This document shows positions 27,601-34,465 of a stretch of DNA of 64,000 bases, in pieces. Within the stretch, counting starts at the first letter, position 1, and the number at the start of each line of letters is the position of its first letter. A program made the position numbers and the translations under genes. The DNA lies in the NCBI GenBank assembly GCA_016462645.1, contig JAEMSX010000008.1, forward strand, positions 19,643 through 83,642. The letters are read 5' to 3'. The notes under the pieces were generated by a model, which saw nothing but the letters and a program-made list of their open reading frames with translations, did no database searches and had not been told where the DNA came from. The stretch is from Thermoleophilaceae bacterium. GTDB lineage: Bacteria; Actinomycetota; Thermoleophilia; Solirubrobacterales; JACPNS01.

Positions 27601-27772
27601 ACTCGACCTCGTCAAGGTTGCCGCCGCCCAGGGCCACCTCGAGCTCGCTGAGCGCATGCTCAATCACGACGTGTTCAACCGCGCCGATGACCACCTACCC
27701 CCAATTGACCTCCCCAAGCGGACGATCGGCGTGGTCGAGCGGGAGGGCTGGGGCAGCAACAAATGTCGATGA
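24674..27772 (+). CDS. Membrane protein with two LysM domains and C-terminal BTAD-like domain
   Basis: This 1032-residue protein is the last gene of the Tad operon (ATGA overlap). It has two or three TM segments in the first 130 residues, then LysM domains: DYTVKRGDSLWKIADRLLGD (about 173-225) and EYVVQPGDTLSEIAEAKLGD (about 237-290), a Pro-rich linker and another TM (about 362-382). A large cytosolic part ends in a domain resembling the bacterial transcriptional activator domain (LLGPARVFAHGDVAAVAKRR, winged-helix-like region, then TPR-like BTAD helices). LysM binds peptidoglycan. The architecture suggests a wall sensor or anchor for the pilus. No DNA-binding role is proven. Confidence 0.82.
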   Translation: MTQPALRQRLQGLAATLVILLLVTGAPFLLVAIGAAPWTADLGELRTLLASPDDGTLAMVVIAAVAWVAWLFVAVSVVLEVVSQVRGLPVPSLPGLGAPQRAVGQLVAVAALLFVAAPTVVAAFPAPPAHAAAAAPALETPRLAAIDVAHVLPEAAPVLIAAHSSTPEKSTIDYTVKRGDSLWKIADRLLGDGARFPEIVELNKSVLNGRPDFIVAGTVLTVPYEADEPDAGRQAEEYVVQPGDTLSEIAEAKLGDPMRYPELYEASRDTVQSDGATLSDPDLIRPGWEITIPGRAKHKAEVPEEPPIDVVPPADSPPVKTPPAEPIPMPTATAEPDPDPAVATADQGDHEGESSAPGWLVPGLTGAGAVLAALVLLAVRAHRNTQLRYRRPGQSIAPPPPELRAVEKTALVSGASLTSTIQSLDRALSHLAGECSDAGRTLPSAVTATLATGTVTLHLAEPANLPEPWTGEGCEWSLGLNQLLPDRDDVLPPYPLLVTVGQDGGGLHLVNLEHLGVVALAGDPERTRALARHIAAELALNPWSVLVEVHAIGVGEELATLDSLRLRHHTDCEQVVPAIARDLAVSLQNGWGDPDPYRAVITTTEGTSELAPLLTAPTSRIGAALVSLAAPTPGSTVIEIDNTGRLRAPVLGLDLRAAGLTSEEATACAAIVDLTRESQPVKIPPFEQAADGWRALADQAGALREELTHVRQEGPAGDGSLLPSAADEYVEAAATTVEDIETLASVVPEQVRRTVEEADPTLDEDIADWFDEAEPRPKLQLLGPARVFAHGDVAAVAKRRPYFVELVAYLALHPEGVFSRNLAEDFGIKQSRARTDLSTIRDWLGTNPRTGKLFLPRRDLNTPEHTIDNGYSLHELLVDVDLFRRLRARGQARGASGIDDLKIALKLVTGQPFSNLRGNGWAWLFEGDRLHEIAAHMIVDTAHIVAVAAQSEDDLDTARWASEIACEAAPYDEICRLDLVKVAAAQGHLELAERMLNHDVFNRADDHLPPIDLPKRTIGVVEREGWGSNKCR

Positions 27773-27781
27773 TGCAGCCCG

Positions 27782-28372
27782 TCAGGTCACTAGACCTCGG
27801 AGCTGACCACAGATCGTCCAGTACACGTCAATGTCACTGACCTCAAGATTCTCCGCCGTGTCGTTGCCGCCGAGGAACAGCGGAACTTTGTAGCCAACGC
27901 ACTGACTCCGCAGCAGAGGCAGGGCGTCGGGGTTCACTTCCGACCACGCCCTGAAGAACGCCGAAGCGAGAGCCGCGTCCGAATGCTCGACCAGTTCTTC
28001 GTCGTGAAGGACCGCGAAGTCGACTGGAATCTCCAACGCCTCACCCGTGCCAGGCTCAAGCATCAGGACTTGGGGTTGACCGTCCTCAACCCGGCCCGAG
28101 TCGACCGCGAACTGTCGCCCTAGCCAGTCGTAGCCGAACGGGCAGACTCGTTGGGCGAACTCCGGGAACGCGTCAGCCACCAATGACAGGGCCAGCGGCC
28201 CAGTTTGGTCATCGTGGACCCGGTAGATCCCACCTCCAAAGGACGCGCCAGCGAACTCATCCGCGAACTCGGCATAGCCGGTGATGCGGTCGAGTCGCGG
28301 GTGCGCCCATATCCCATCCGATTCAAGGGCGTCGCGACTCCGTGCGTATGCCCCCCGGAAACGATCGAACAT
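27782..28372 (-). CDS. Tdi1/DUF1851-like immunity protein
   Basis: I start at ATG 28372 (196 residues, GAGGTG upstream); the longer frame to 28459 would overlap the toxin gene. The N-terminus starts MFDRFRGAYARSRDALESDG. The C-terminal half carries CVGYKVPLFLGGNDTAENLE and VSDIDVYWTICGQL, the pattern of the T6SS immunity Tdi1 C-terminal/DUF1851 family. It follows the HNH toxin gene by 10 bases in the same direction, the expected layout of a toxin-immunity pair. It should bind and neutralise that nuclease in the cytosol. It converges with the LysM-BTAD gene. Confidence 0.8.
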   Translation of the reverse strand: MFDRFRGAYARSRDALESDGIWAHPRLDRITGYAEFADEFAGASFGGGIYRVHDDQTGPLALSLVADAFPEFAQRVCPFGYDWLGRQFAVDSGRVEDGQPQVLMLEPGTGEALEIPVDFAVLHDEELVEHSDAALASAFFRAWSEVNPDALPLLRSQCVGYKVPLFLGGNDTAENLEVSDIDVYWTICGQLRGLVT

Positions 28373-28382
28373 CGGTGGCACC

Positions 28383-30374
28383 TCAGCAGATCGCCGCGCC
28401 GAGAATCGGCGCACCATAGTCAAGCTCTCGGAGCTGCGCCTCGATCTGCCGTCCGACACTGCGGTTCACAGCCATGTCGAGCGGTTTCATGTTCGAGAGA
28501 TCATCACCTCCACCTAGTTGCAGTTCGATCGTGTGGTCGACATCGTGGCCATCCGGAACCGATCCGCCGGCCTTCTTGTACCTCGACGACGCCGACGTAC
28601 TGTCGCGCTGCGACAGGGTCTTCTTCAGTTCGCCCCGCTGCCCCGCCTCCCAGATTGCCTCAACCTTTTCGTCTGCCGCCTTACGCTGTGCGGCCGACCA
28701 GGCGGGGTCGTACTTGAGACGAAGGCCGCCTTGTGGGACCAGATCGCAGTCCTTCCACGGCTTCATTGGCCTCCACCAACGAGCCGCCTTCGCGACTTCG
28801 TCCGACTCGGCGGCCGCCTTCGCAGCCTTGGTTGCGGTCGCCGCGTCCTTCGCTGCTGTGGCGCTCGTCGCAATCTTCCCGAAGCCCAAGCCCGGGACTA
28901 CAGCCGCGAGCGAGAGCCCGGCCATCAGGTAGTCGTCCTCAATGGCGTACCACGTGGCATTCACCGTGGCTGGTGCGAGGGAGATGAGGTTGAAGGGCGG
29001 TGGGGCAAAGCTGGTGGCGACAGTGAGGATGTCGAGGACCAGGTGACCCCATCGCTTGCCCCAATGCCACACAGCCTTGGCTGCGGCTATCACGCACTGC
29101 CCGTAGTCGAGAGGGTTCAGCGAGCAGCCACTGCCCTTGGCCATGTCGCGGGCCAAGGCTTGAAGAATCTCCGAGTCACGCGTGGGGCCGGCGTCTTCAG
29201 CGGAGGCGTCGGACGATGCCGCCTCCAGCGCCGCCTTGGTGGAACTCGTGGAGTCGATCGCTGACGACAATGCCGTGAGCGCAGCTGTCATGCCAATGCT
29301 CTCGTCGTCTGAACCTTCCGGGAATCGGTGTTCAAACAGCAGGAAATGCGTGAACTTGCCGATCTCGTAGTCGGACCCATCAATCTCCGCCGTGCCGGGC
29401 TGGAAGTCGGTGAAGGCCCACTCGCTGGCGCCCGAGTTCGCCGTCAATGCGGCTGTCAGGGCAAGTACCCCATCAGTGAGATAGACGCCATTGGGAGCGG
29501 GGGCGAACCCCACGCTGTCATCGGGGTCAGCGTCCGGCCAAGCGTCGTCGCCTTCCTTGTGGTCGAAGTCGTAGTACTCCTTCGTCAGAGACTGGAGAAA
29601 CTCGGTCGACCAGTAGCCGCGTGCGAGGAGAAGGAGCAGATTGGACCTGTTGGCCGCGTCCTGATCTCTTCGCTTCTCGGCGTCTGTCTTGTGGAAGGGG
29701 ATCGCATCCCCGATGCTGCCATCCACTTCGTAGAGATCGGATGGATTCGTCGTGGCGGCGATGAAGTCCATGGTCCATGACTCATCCAAGGACCGGTCGC
29801 CCGTGCCGTGAGTGGCCAGAGCCAACGTGCCTGCCAGATCGGTGAGGGTCAGTTCGTACTTGTGGGGGTCGACGCTGGGCTCGAGTGGCTGGTCCTCGCT
29901 CTTGCCGGCGACCGTGGCCAGGGCATCGCCAATGGCTCGCGGCGTGGCCTTCGACGTAAAGAAGTATGCGAAGTCGGGGTTGCCCCGGTTGTCGGCGAGA
30001 CGCTCTTCGACGGCGCCAAGGTCACCACTCTCGAGGGACCGCACCGCTGCCCAAGCTTCGTACCGAGCGCGCCACTGGGGGCCGTTGTCGACCACCACAA
30101 CCGATATCGCGGCAACGAGGACTACTGCCAGAAGCACTCCCACCCAACCTGCTGGAGTCAGCCATCCCCAGCGGTTTGTCGACACCTCGCGCCGGAAAGT
30201 CAGCCGCGTGCGGAAGCGGCCCTCGGCCCAGTCCACAAGTTCCCAGCCATTGCCCTGCCACTCGTCCACCACGCGGGACCGGTTGCGGTGGGCCGCTCGC
30301 ATGGACTTCTGCTCTTGACGCAGGCGGTCGGACGTCGCGCGTCGCTTGAGGCGACGCGAATCTGCTCTCCCCAC
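28383..30374 (-). CDS. Membrane-anchored polymorphic toxin with C-terminal HNH-type nuclease
   Basis: This 663-residue protein has a GTG start. Basic residues 1-75 precede one TM (GWVGVLLAVVLVAAISVVVV), then a long helical domain (100-420). A pretoxin-like hydrophobic segment follows (LSLAAVVPGLGFGKIATSAT, about 510-535), then an Ala/Lys-rich linker. The C-terminus has an HNH-like motif: GHDVDHTIELQLGG (609-622), Asn628 and NMKPLDMAVNRS. Such a tip resembles nuclease toxins of polymorphic systems. No WXG/LXG or signal peptide was seen, so export is unclear. The next gene is its likely immunity protein. It could act against recipients or competitors, or as an addiction module. Confidence 0.78.
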   Translation of the reverse strand: MGRADSRRLKRRATSDRLRQEQKSMRAAHRNRSRVVDEWQGNGWELVDWAEGRFRTRLTFRREVSTNRWGWLTPAGWVGVLLAVVLVAAISVVVVDNGPQWRARYEAWAAVRSLESGDLGAVEERLADNRGNPDFAYFFTSKATPRAIGDALATVAGKSEDQPLEPSVDPHKYELTLTDLAGTLALATHGTGDRSLDESWTMDFIAATTNPSDLYEVDGSIGDAIPFHKTDAEKRRDQDAANRSNLLLLLARGYWSTEFLQSLTKEYYDFDHKEGDDAWPDADPDDSVGFAPAPNGVYLTDGVLALTAALTANSGASEWAFTDFQPGTAEIDGSDYEIGKFTHFLLFEHRFPEGSDDESIGMTAALTALSSAIDSTSSTKAALEAASSDASAEDAGPTRDSEILQALARDMAKGSGCSLNPLDYGQCVIAAAKAVWHWGKRWGHLVLDILTVATSFAPPPFNLISLAPATVNATWYAIEDDYLMAGLSLAAVVPGLGFGKIATSATAAKDAATATKAAKAAAESDEVAKAARWWRPMKPWKDCDLVPQGGLRLKYDPAWSAAQRKAADEKVEAIWEAGQRGELKKTLSQRDSTSASSRYKKAGGSVPDGHDVDHTIELQLGGGDDLSNMKPLDMAVNRSVGRQIEAQLRELDYGAPILGAAIC

Positions 30375-30637
30375 CCCGTTGCTCCCGACTCAAGTCCCGA
30401 CCGCGATACGCGACTAGCCAGATCGCGCTGCCAATTGGGGCGATTCCCCAACATCCATCAACGATAGGAGAAACGTCCGACAAGAGCTGTTCAAAGTCCC
30501 TTCCAACTTTCGGAGGGGCGTCCCCAATGTGGCCTGTGACCTGCGGAAACACCCTCTAGCCGAGCCCGCCCGTCCGGGGACGGGCGGGCAGTAGGACGGG
30601 CGATTCTTGGTGCCCCCCTCAGAGCAGCGTGGGGTGA
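30375..30637. promoter_or_regulatory. Divergent promoter region with two inverted repeats
   Basis: No gene is supported in this 263-base gap between the toxin (minus) and primase (plus). Two inverted repeats are present: TTGGGG/CCCCAA (30435-30440 and 30446-30451), and an 11-bp pair CCCGCCCGTCC/GGACGGGCGGG (30565-30575 and 30578-30588) with a 2-base centre. GGACGGGCGAT (30594-30604) repeats the half-site just upstream of the primase gene. Operator or origin function is possible; neither is shown. Confidence 0.5.
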
Positions 30638-31555
30638 ATGAACAACCTGCACCAACAACGAGCCGCGACAGCCAGGTGGAGTCCGCGGCTCCTCAGCGAC
30701 ATAGTCGACGCACCGGATCTCGCGACGGCGGCTGAACACCTGGGGACCAGAGGCATACCGGTCTTTCCGTGCCTCCCTGGCGGGAAGAGCCCGCTGACTA
30801 CCCACGGCTTCCAAGACGCAAGTGCCGACCCCGACGCCATCAACTTGTGGTGGCGCCGCCAGCCTGACGCCAACATCGGTGTCCCCACCGGCGGGGCCGG
30901 CGGCATCGACGTGGTCGATGTCGACGTCCACCAGACTGGCTCCGGGTTCGCCGCCTTCGAGCACGCCCGCCAGGCCGGGTTCGTCGAGGGCTGGGCCTGG
31001 CTGGTCCGCACTCCTTCCGGTGGCCTCCACGCCTACTTCCTCCGCGTCAGCGAGACGGAGCAGCGCTCGTGGCAGTTGCCGAGCAGACACATCGACTTCC
31101 GGGGCGACGGCGGCTACATCATCGTCCCGCCTTCCCAGGTAACCGGCGAGGACGGCGTCACCGGCACCTACCAGCGGATCGCGGTCGCCGAGCATCACCG
31201 TCCCTCGCCGGTCGACGCGGCCGGGCTGCGCGGCTTCCTCGACCCGCCTCGGCCCACGCGTCCACCGACCGACATGCCCGTGGTCGGTGCTCGCCCGGAC
31301 AAGCTCGCCGCGTGGGTGGCGTCCCGCCCCGAGGGCGGCCGCAACGGTGGCCTGTTCTGGGCTGCTTGCCGGATGGCCGAGGACGGCCACGACCTGAGCG
31401 CCACCGTCTCCCTGCTGGGCGAGGCGGCGTACGGCGCTGGCCTGTCGGAGCGGGAGGCGATGGCCACGATCAGGTCGGCGTACCGAATCGCAACTCGACT
31501 GGGGCCGGCGACTCAGCCGCGCCGTACGTCGGCGGTTGAGGCGGTGGGACTGTGA
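30638..31555 (+). CDS. Bifunctional DNA primase/polymerase (Prim-Pol)
   Basis: This 305-residue protein contains the archaeo-eukaryotic-type Prim-Pol domain: RGIPVFPCLPGGKSPLTTHG (about 39-57), WRRQPDANIGVPTG (72-85), the metal motif VVDVDVH (92-98) and HIDFRGDGGYIIVPPS. The C-terminal ~80 residues form a helical PriCT-like part (GGRNGGLFWAACRMAE). In ICEs and plasmids it primes complementary strand synthesis in the recipient, or replication of the circular form. It is the first gene of a coupled operon and ends with a GTGA overlap. No helicase is fused. Confidence 0.9.
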   Translation: MNNLHQQRAATARWSPRLLSDIVDAPDLATAAEHLGTRGIPVFPCLPGGKSPLTTHGFQDASADPDAINLWWRRQPDANIGVPTGGAGGIDVVDVDVHQTGSGFAAFEHARQAGFVEGWAWLVRTPSGGLHAYFLRVSETEQRSWQLPSRHIDFRGDGGYIIVPPSQVTGEDGVTGTYQRIAVAEHHRPSPVDAAGLRGFLDPPRPTRPPTDMPVVGARPDKLAAWVASRPEGGRNGGLFWAACRMAEDGHDLSATVSLLGEAAYGAGLSEREAMATIRSAYRIATRLGPATQPRRTSAVEAVGL

Positions 31556-31926
31556 ATACGCCAGAGCCCTACGAGCGTCGCCTCAACCGCGCCATCCCGG
31601 ACTCCACACCAGCGCCCGAGTCCGAGAAGGCGGTCGACGCCTTGGCCGTGCACCGCGACCCCTCCGTTCCGGCCGATGAGGTCAAGCCGGACCGCGGCCG
31701 CACCGGGCCAGGCGTGGCCTGGGTCCGGCCGAGCGAGATGCCGACCCTGCTCGCTTCCAGGTTCATCGGCCGCGGCATCGACCTCCAATCGGAGCTGACC
31801 CGCCGCGCTCGCCGCGCTCCTGGCGCTGCCATCTCCAAGTCGTCGCGCGGCGTCACCCGCAGCTCGATCGCTCGACCTGACTCAGCAAGCCCGACGATCA
31901 CCGGCCAAGAAGGACTCGGGCTATGA
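31552..31926 (+). CDS. Basic protein of unknown function in replication operon
   Basis: This 124-residue protein is coupled to the primase (GTGA) and to the next gene (ATGA). It looks mostly disordered and basic, Arg/Ser/Pro-rich, with a possibly ordered centre GVAWVRPSEMPTLLASRFIG (about 54-73). I recognise no domain. Its place between primase and later DNA-handling genes suggests a DNA-associated accessory role (inference only). Small Arg-rich proteins in this position are common in actinobacterial ICEs. Confidence 0.65.
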   Translation: MNTPEPYERRLNRAIPDSTPAPESEKAVDALAVHRDPSVPADEVKPDRGRTGPGVAWVRPSEMPTLLASRFIGRGIDLQSELTRRARRAPGAAISKSSRGVTRSSIARPDSASPTITGQEGLGL

Positions 31927-32768
31927 GCAAGCCGACCTGTGCCACCAGTGAGGAGCTGCGAATGCTGCTCTTCGAGCTCGCCTACGACACCTCTGACGGC
32001 TGGCGGACCGATCGGCGCGCCGCCGAGCTGGTGACCTACGCGATGAAAAGGTACGCCGGGCTCGCACACAAGTACGGCCTCGAGTCCAGCGATGCCGCCG
32101 TCGCCGCCTTCGAGGTGATGCGGATGCGTTCCACGCGCGTCGCCGAGGATCCCTGGGCCGTCGTCACCCACGCCGTCGAGTTGAGCCTGATCTACGAGTC
32201 ACGGGCCGGGGGGCTGCTCTGCTCGACGGGCCAGGCACGCAAGACGGCCGGCCTCGACTACCACGATGCCGAAAGGTTCGCCGACCGCGACTCCGAGATC
32301 GCCGACTACCACCCGGCGTTCCACTTCCACGACGACGTCGAGGAAATCGACGAACCGAAGCAGGCGAACCCCGACGGCGAGCCCACCAACGCCTACTTCG
32401 CCCTCGACGCTGCCGTGAAGTTCTTCGTCGAGCTCGGCTGGCCGGAACAGACTGCCCGACTCGGCTTGGAGTACATCGCCGCACGCCTGATGCGATGCAG
32501 GGAGCGGTCCACCGCCTACGTGTCGTTGCGCCGCGATGGGAACGGCCCCGGCTTGCTCGATATTGACCACGACGCGTGGCTGACGGTGCTTCGTGCTGTT
32601 CTGGGCAACCAGCAGCGCGACTGCGAGGAGACGGCCGCAGGACTCGGGGTTCTTGGACGACTCGTCACAGGCGAGCACCTCAATGATCTGTTCGAGGATC
32701 ACGACCTCGCTGATGCGATCCAGGCCGCTGCACCCGCGATCAAGGCAACGGATGACAGCCATGTCTGA
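31923..32768 (+). CDS. Helical protein of unknown function in replication operon
   Basis: This 281-residue acidic, mostly helical protein has ATG overlapping the previous stop (ATGA). N-terminal ELRMLLFELAYDTSDGWRTD and VTHAVELSLIYESRAGGLLC show a sigma-factor-region-like or replication-associated helical pattern, but I cannot assign a family. An acidic linker (DDVEEIDEPKQANPDGE, about 139-155) separates it from a C-terminal helical half. It overlaps the ParB-like gene by 8 bases. Confidence 0.7.
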   Translation: MSKPTCATSEELRMLLFELAYDTSDGWRTDRRAAELVTYAMKRYAGLAHKYGLESSDAAVAAFEVMRMRSTRVAEDPWAVVTHAVELSLIYESRAGGLLCSTGQARKTAGLDYHDAERFADRDSEIADYHPAFHFHDDVEEIDEPKQANPDGEPTNAYFALDAAVKFFVELGWPEQTARLGLEYIAARLMRCRERSTAYVSLRRDGNGPGLLDIDHDAWLTVLRAVLGNQQRDCEETAAGLGVLGRLVTGEHLNDLFEDHDLADAIQAAAPAIKATDDSHV

Positions 32769-33735
32769 TCGCGGGCACATCGAACTGGACCGTCAAGTGG
32801 GCTCGATCATCATCGGCGAGCGGCACCGCCGCGACCCCGGCGACCTGACACCCCTGATGGACTCGTTGAAGCGCGTAGGGCTGCTTCAGCCCGTCACCAT
32901 CACCCCCGACGGCTACCTGATCTGCGGCTACCGACGTCTGGAGGCTGCCAAACGGCTCGGGTGGCGCACCTTGCGTGTGTGGGTGAGGTCAGGGATCAGC
33001 GACGAGTTGACTCGGCTGCTCGCCGAACGCGACGAGAACACGACCCACAAGCCGCTTGCGCCCGTCGAGGCGGCGAAGCTCTATGACGAGCTGCGGGTGC
33101 TTGTCGATGAAGACGCGGACCGTCGGAAGAAGGCGACCCAGTTCGGGGCCGAAAGCCGCAACCCCACAGCTCAGCCCGGTCCCGCTGAATCAGCGGGACC
33201 GAAGACTGGCCCGCTGGGGGACGCTCGGAGACGCGCCGCTGAGATGGTCACAGGCAAGGCGTCATACGCACGCCTGGAGCAGATCCTGGAGATGGAGCGC
33301 ATTGCGGCCAACAAGACCCTCTCCCCCGAACTGCGGAAGGTTGCCGAGACCGAGCTTGAGGCGATCCGCAACGGCGGAGCCGTCGACCCGGGCTACCAGC
33401 GTGTGAAGGCGGCGCATCGCGTCGCCGAGTTGATGAAGCCCGCCGACGAAGACACTGACATCGACAAGCTCACCGACGAGGCCCTCAAGAGAGCCAAGGA
33501 GGACCGCGCTCGTCGAATCAAGGAGAACCGGGCCAAGCGCGAGGCCGCTGCCGCCAACACCAAGCGCTCGACCCGGTCGTTCGTGCTGAAGTGGACTGAG
33601 CTCGACGGCTGGTCGAAGAAGTACGACGTCGAGCAGATCGCCCGCGAGATCAAGGCCGACGATTGGGCGCTGTTCCTCCGCGTCATCGACGAGACCAAGG
33701 CGTTCGCCGAGGCCATCAGCCTCGCCCGGGAGTAG
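32761..33735 (+). CDS. ParB N-terminal domain protein
   Basis: I start at ATG 32761 (324 residues); the track-length frame from 32593 lies in another gene's coding phase. The ParB/Srx-like N-terminal domain is clear: IIIGERHRRDPGDLTPLMDS, VGLLQPVTITPDGYLICGYR (with the GxRR box as GYRRLEAAKRLGW) and RLLAERDENTTHKPLAPVEA. Helix-turn-helix-like and highly charged helices follow (KRAKEDRARRIKENRAKREA). There is no adjacent ParA, so it may act as a regulator or CTP-dependent clamp for the element rather than in a classic par pair. Confidence 0.88.
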   Translation: MSDRGHIELDRQVGSIIIGERHRRDPGDLTPLMDSLKRVGLLQPVTITPDGYLICGYRRLEAAKRLGWRTLRVWVRSGISDELTRLLAERDENTTHKPLAPVEAAKLYDELRVLVDEDADRRKKATQFGAESRNPTAQPGPAESAGPKTGPLGDARRRAAEMVTGKASYARLEQILEMERIAANKTLSPELRKVAETELEAIRNGGAVDPGYQRVKAAHRVAELMKPADEDTDIDKLTDEALKRAKEDRARRIKENRAKREAAAANTKRSTRSFVLKWTELDGWSKKYDVEQIAREIKADDWALFLRVIDETKAFAEAISLARE

Positions 33736-33751
33736 TCGGAACACCTGAGTC

Positions 33752-34462
33752 ATGACCACCCCGACTCAGAAGGCGACGCCGATGCTTTACTCGACCACTT
33801 CCGATGACCTCCGCCGACGTCGCCTCATCGTCGCCGGCATCGCGACCGCCCTGCTGCTGATGGCCTTCGTGACGTACGCCGTCCTGGTCCACCGCGGGCA
33901 GTCGTCGAGCACCTCCCCCGCCCAGACGACGGACGGCCGGGTTGCTCTGACGCCGGTCGAGCCGAAGCCCGTGGTCACCGAACTCCCAGCCATACGTGCG
34001 ACCTCCGACCCCGAGACCTTCGCTCGGGAGGTGGCCGAGGCGATCTTCGCGTGGGACACCGCCACGCTGGTCACTCGTACAGATCACGTCGAGCAGCTCG
34101 TGAGCGTTGCGGACCCGACCGGCGAGTCGACACCCGGCCTCGTCTCCGACCTCGACAACTACCTGCCGACGCAGGATGCCTGGGTCGAGCTGGCGACGTA
34201 CGAGACGCGGCAGTGGATCTCCGTCGACTCAGTGACCACGCCAAGCAAGTGGGCCGACGCTCAAGCACAGGCGGGCGACGAACTGCTGCCGGGAACTACC
34301 GCCCTGACAATCCACGGAGTACGACACCGCACTGGTCTCTGGGAGGCCGAGCCGGTCGCATCCGAGCATGACGTGGCCTTCACCGTCTTCATCGTCTGCG
34401 GCCCGTCATACCGCGAGTGCCACGTGCTCCGCCTGTCGATGCTCGACAAGCCCCTGGACTGA
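33752..34462 (+). CDS. VirB8/TcpC-like conjugation protein
   Basis: This 236-residue protein has an N-terminal cytosolic tail, a single TM (about 28-48, LIVAGIATALLLMAFVTYAVL) and an extracytoplasmic domain. ATG 33782 is an alternative start with GAAGG upstream. The domain begins PETFAREVAEAIFAWDTATL and includes a WVELATYETRQWISVDSVTT stretch, the NTF2-like layout of VirB8/TcpC proteins in Gram-positive conjugation. VirB8 scaffolds the secretion channel. The M23 peptidase gene follows after 3 bases, consistent with a transfer operon. Confidence 0.68.
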   Translation: MTTPTQKATPMLYSTTSDDLRRRRLIVAGIATALLLMAFVTYAVLVHRGQSSSTSPAQTTDGRVALTPVEPKPVVTELPAIRATSDPETFAREVAEAIFAWDTATLVTRTDHVEQLVSVADPTGESTPGLVSDLDNYLPTQDAWVELATYETRQWISVDSVTTPSKWADAQAQAGDELLPGTTALTIHGVRHRTGLWEAEPVASEHDVAFTVFIVCGPSYRECHVLRLSMLDKPLD

Positions 34463-34465
34463 GCA

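Noticed and set aside
30491..31390. 299-codon minus-strand frame over the primase gene
   Set aside because: The plus-strand frame has Prim-Pol motifs and coupling to the next gene; the minus frame has no recognisable domain and would run through the intergenic palindrome.
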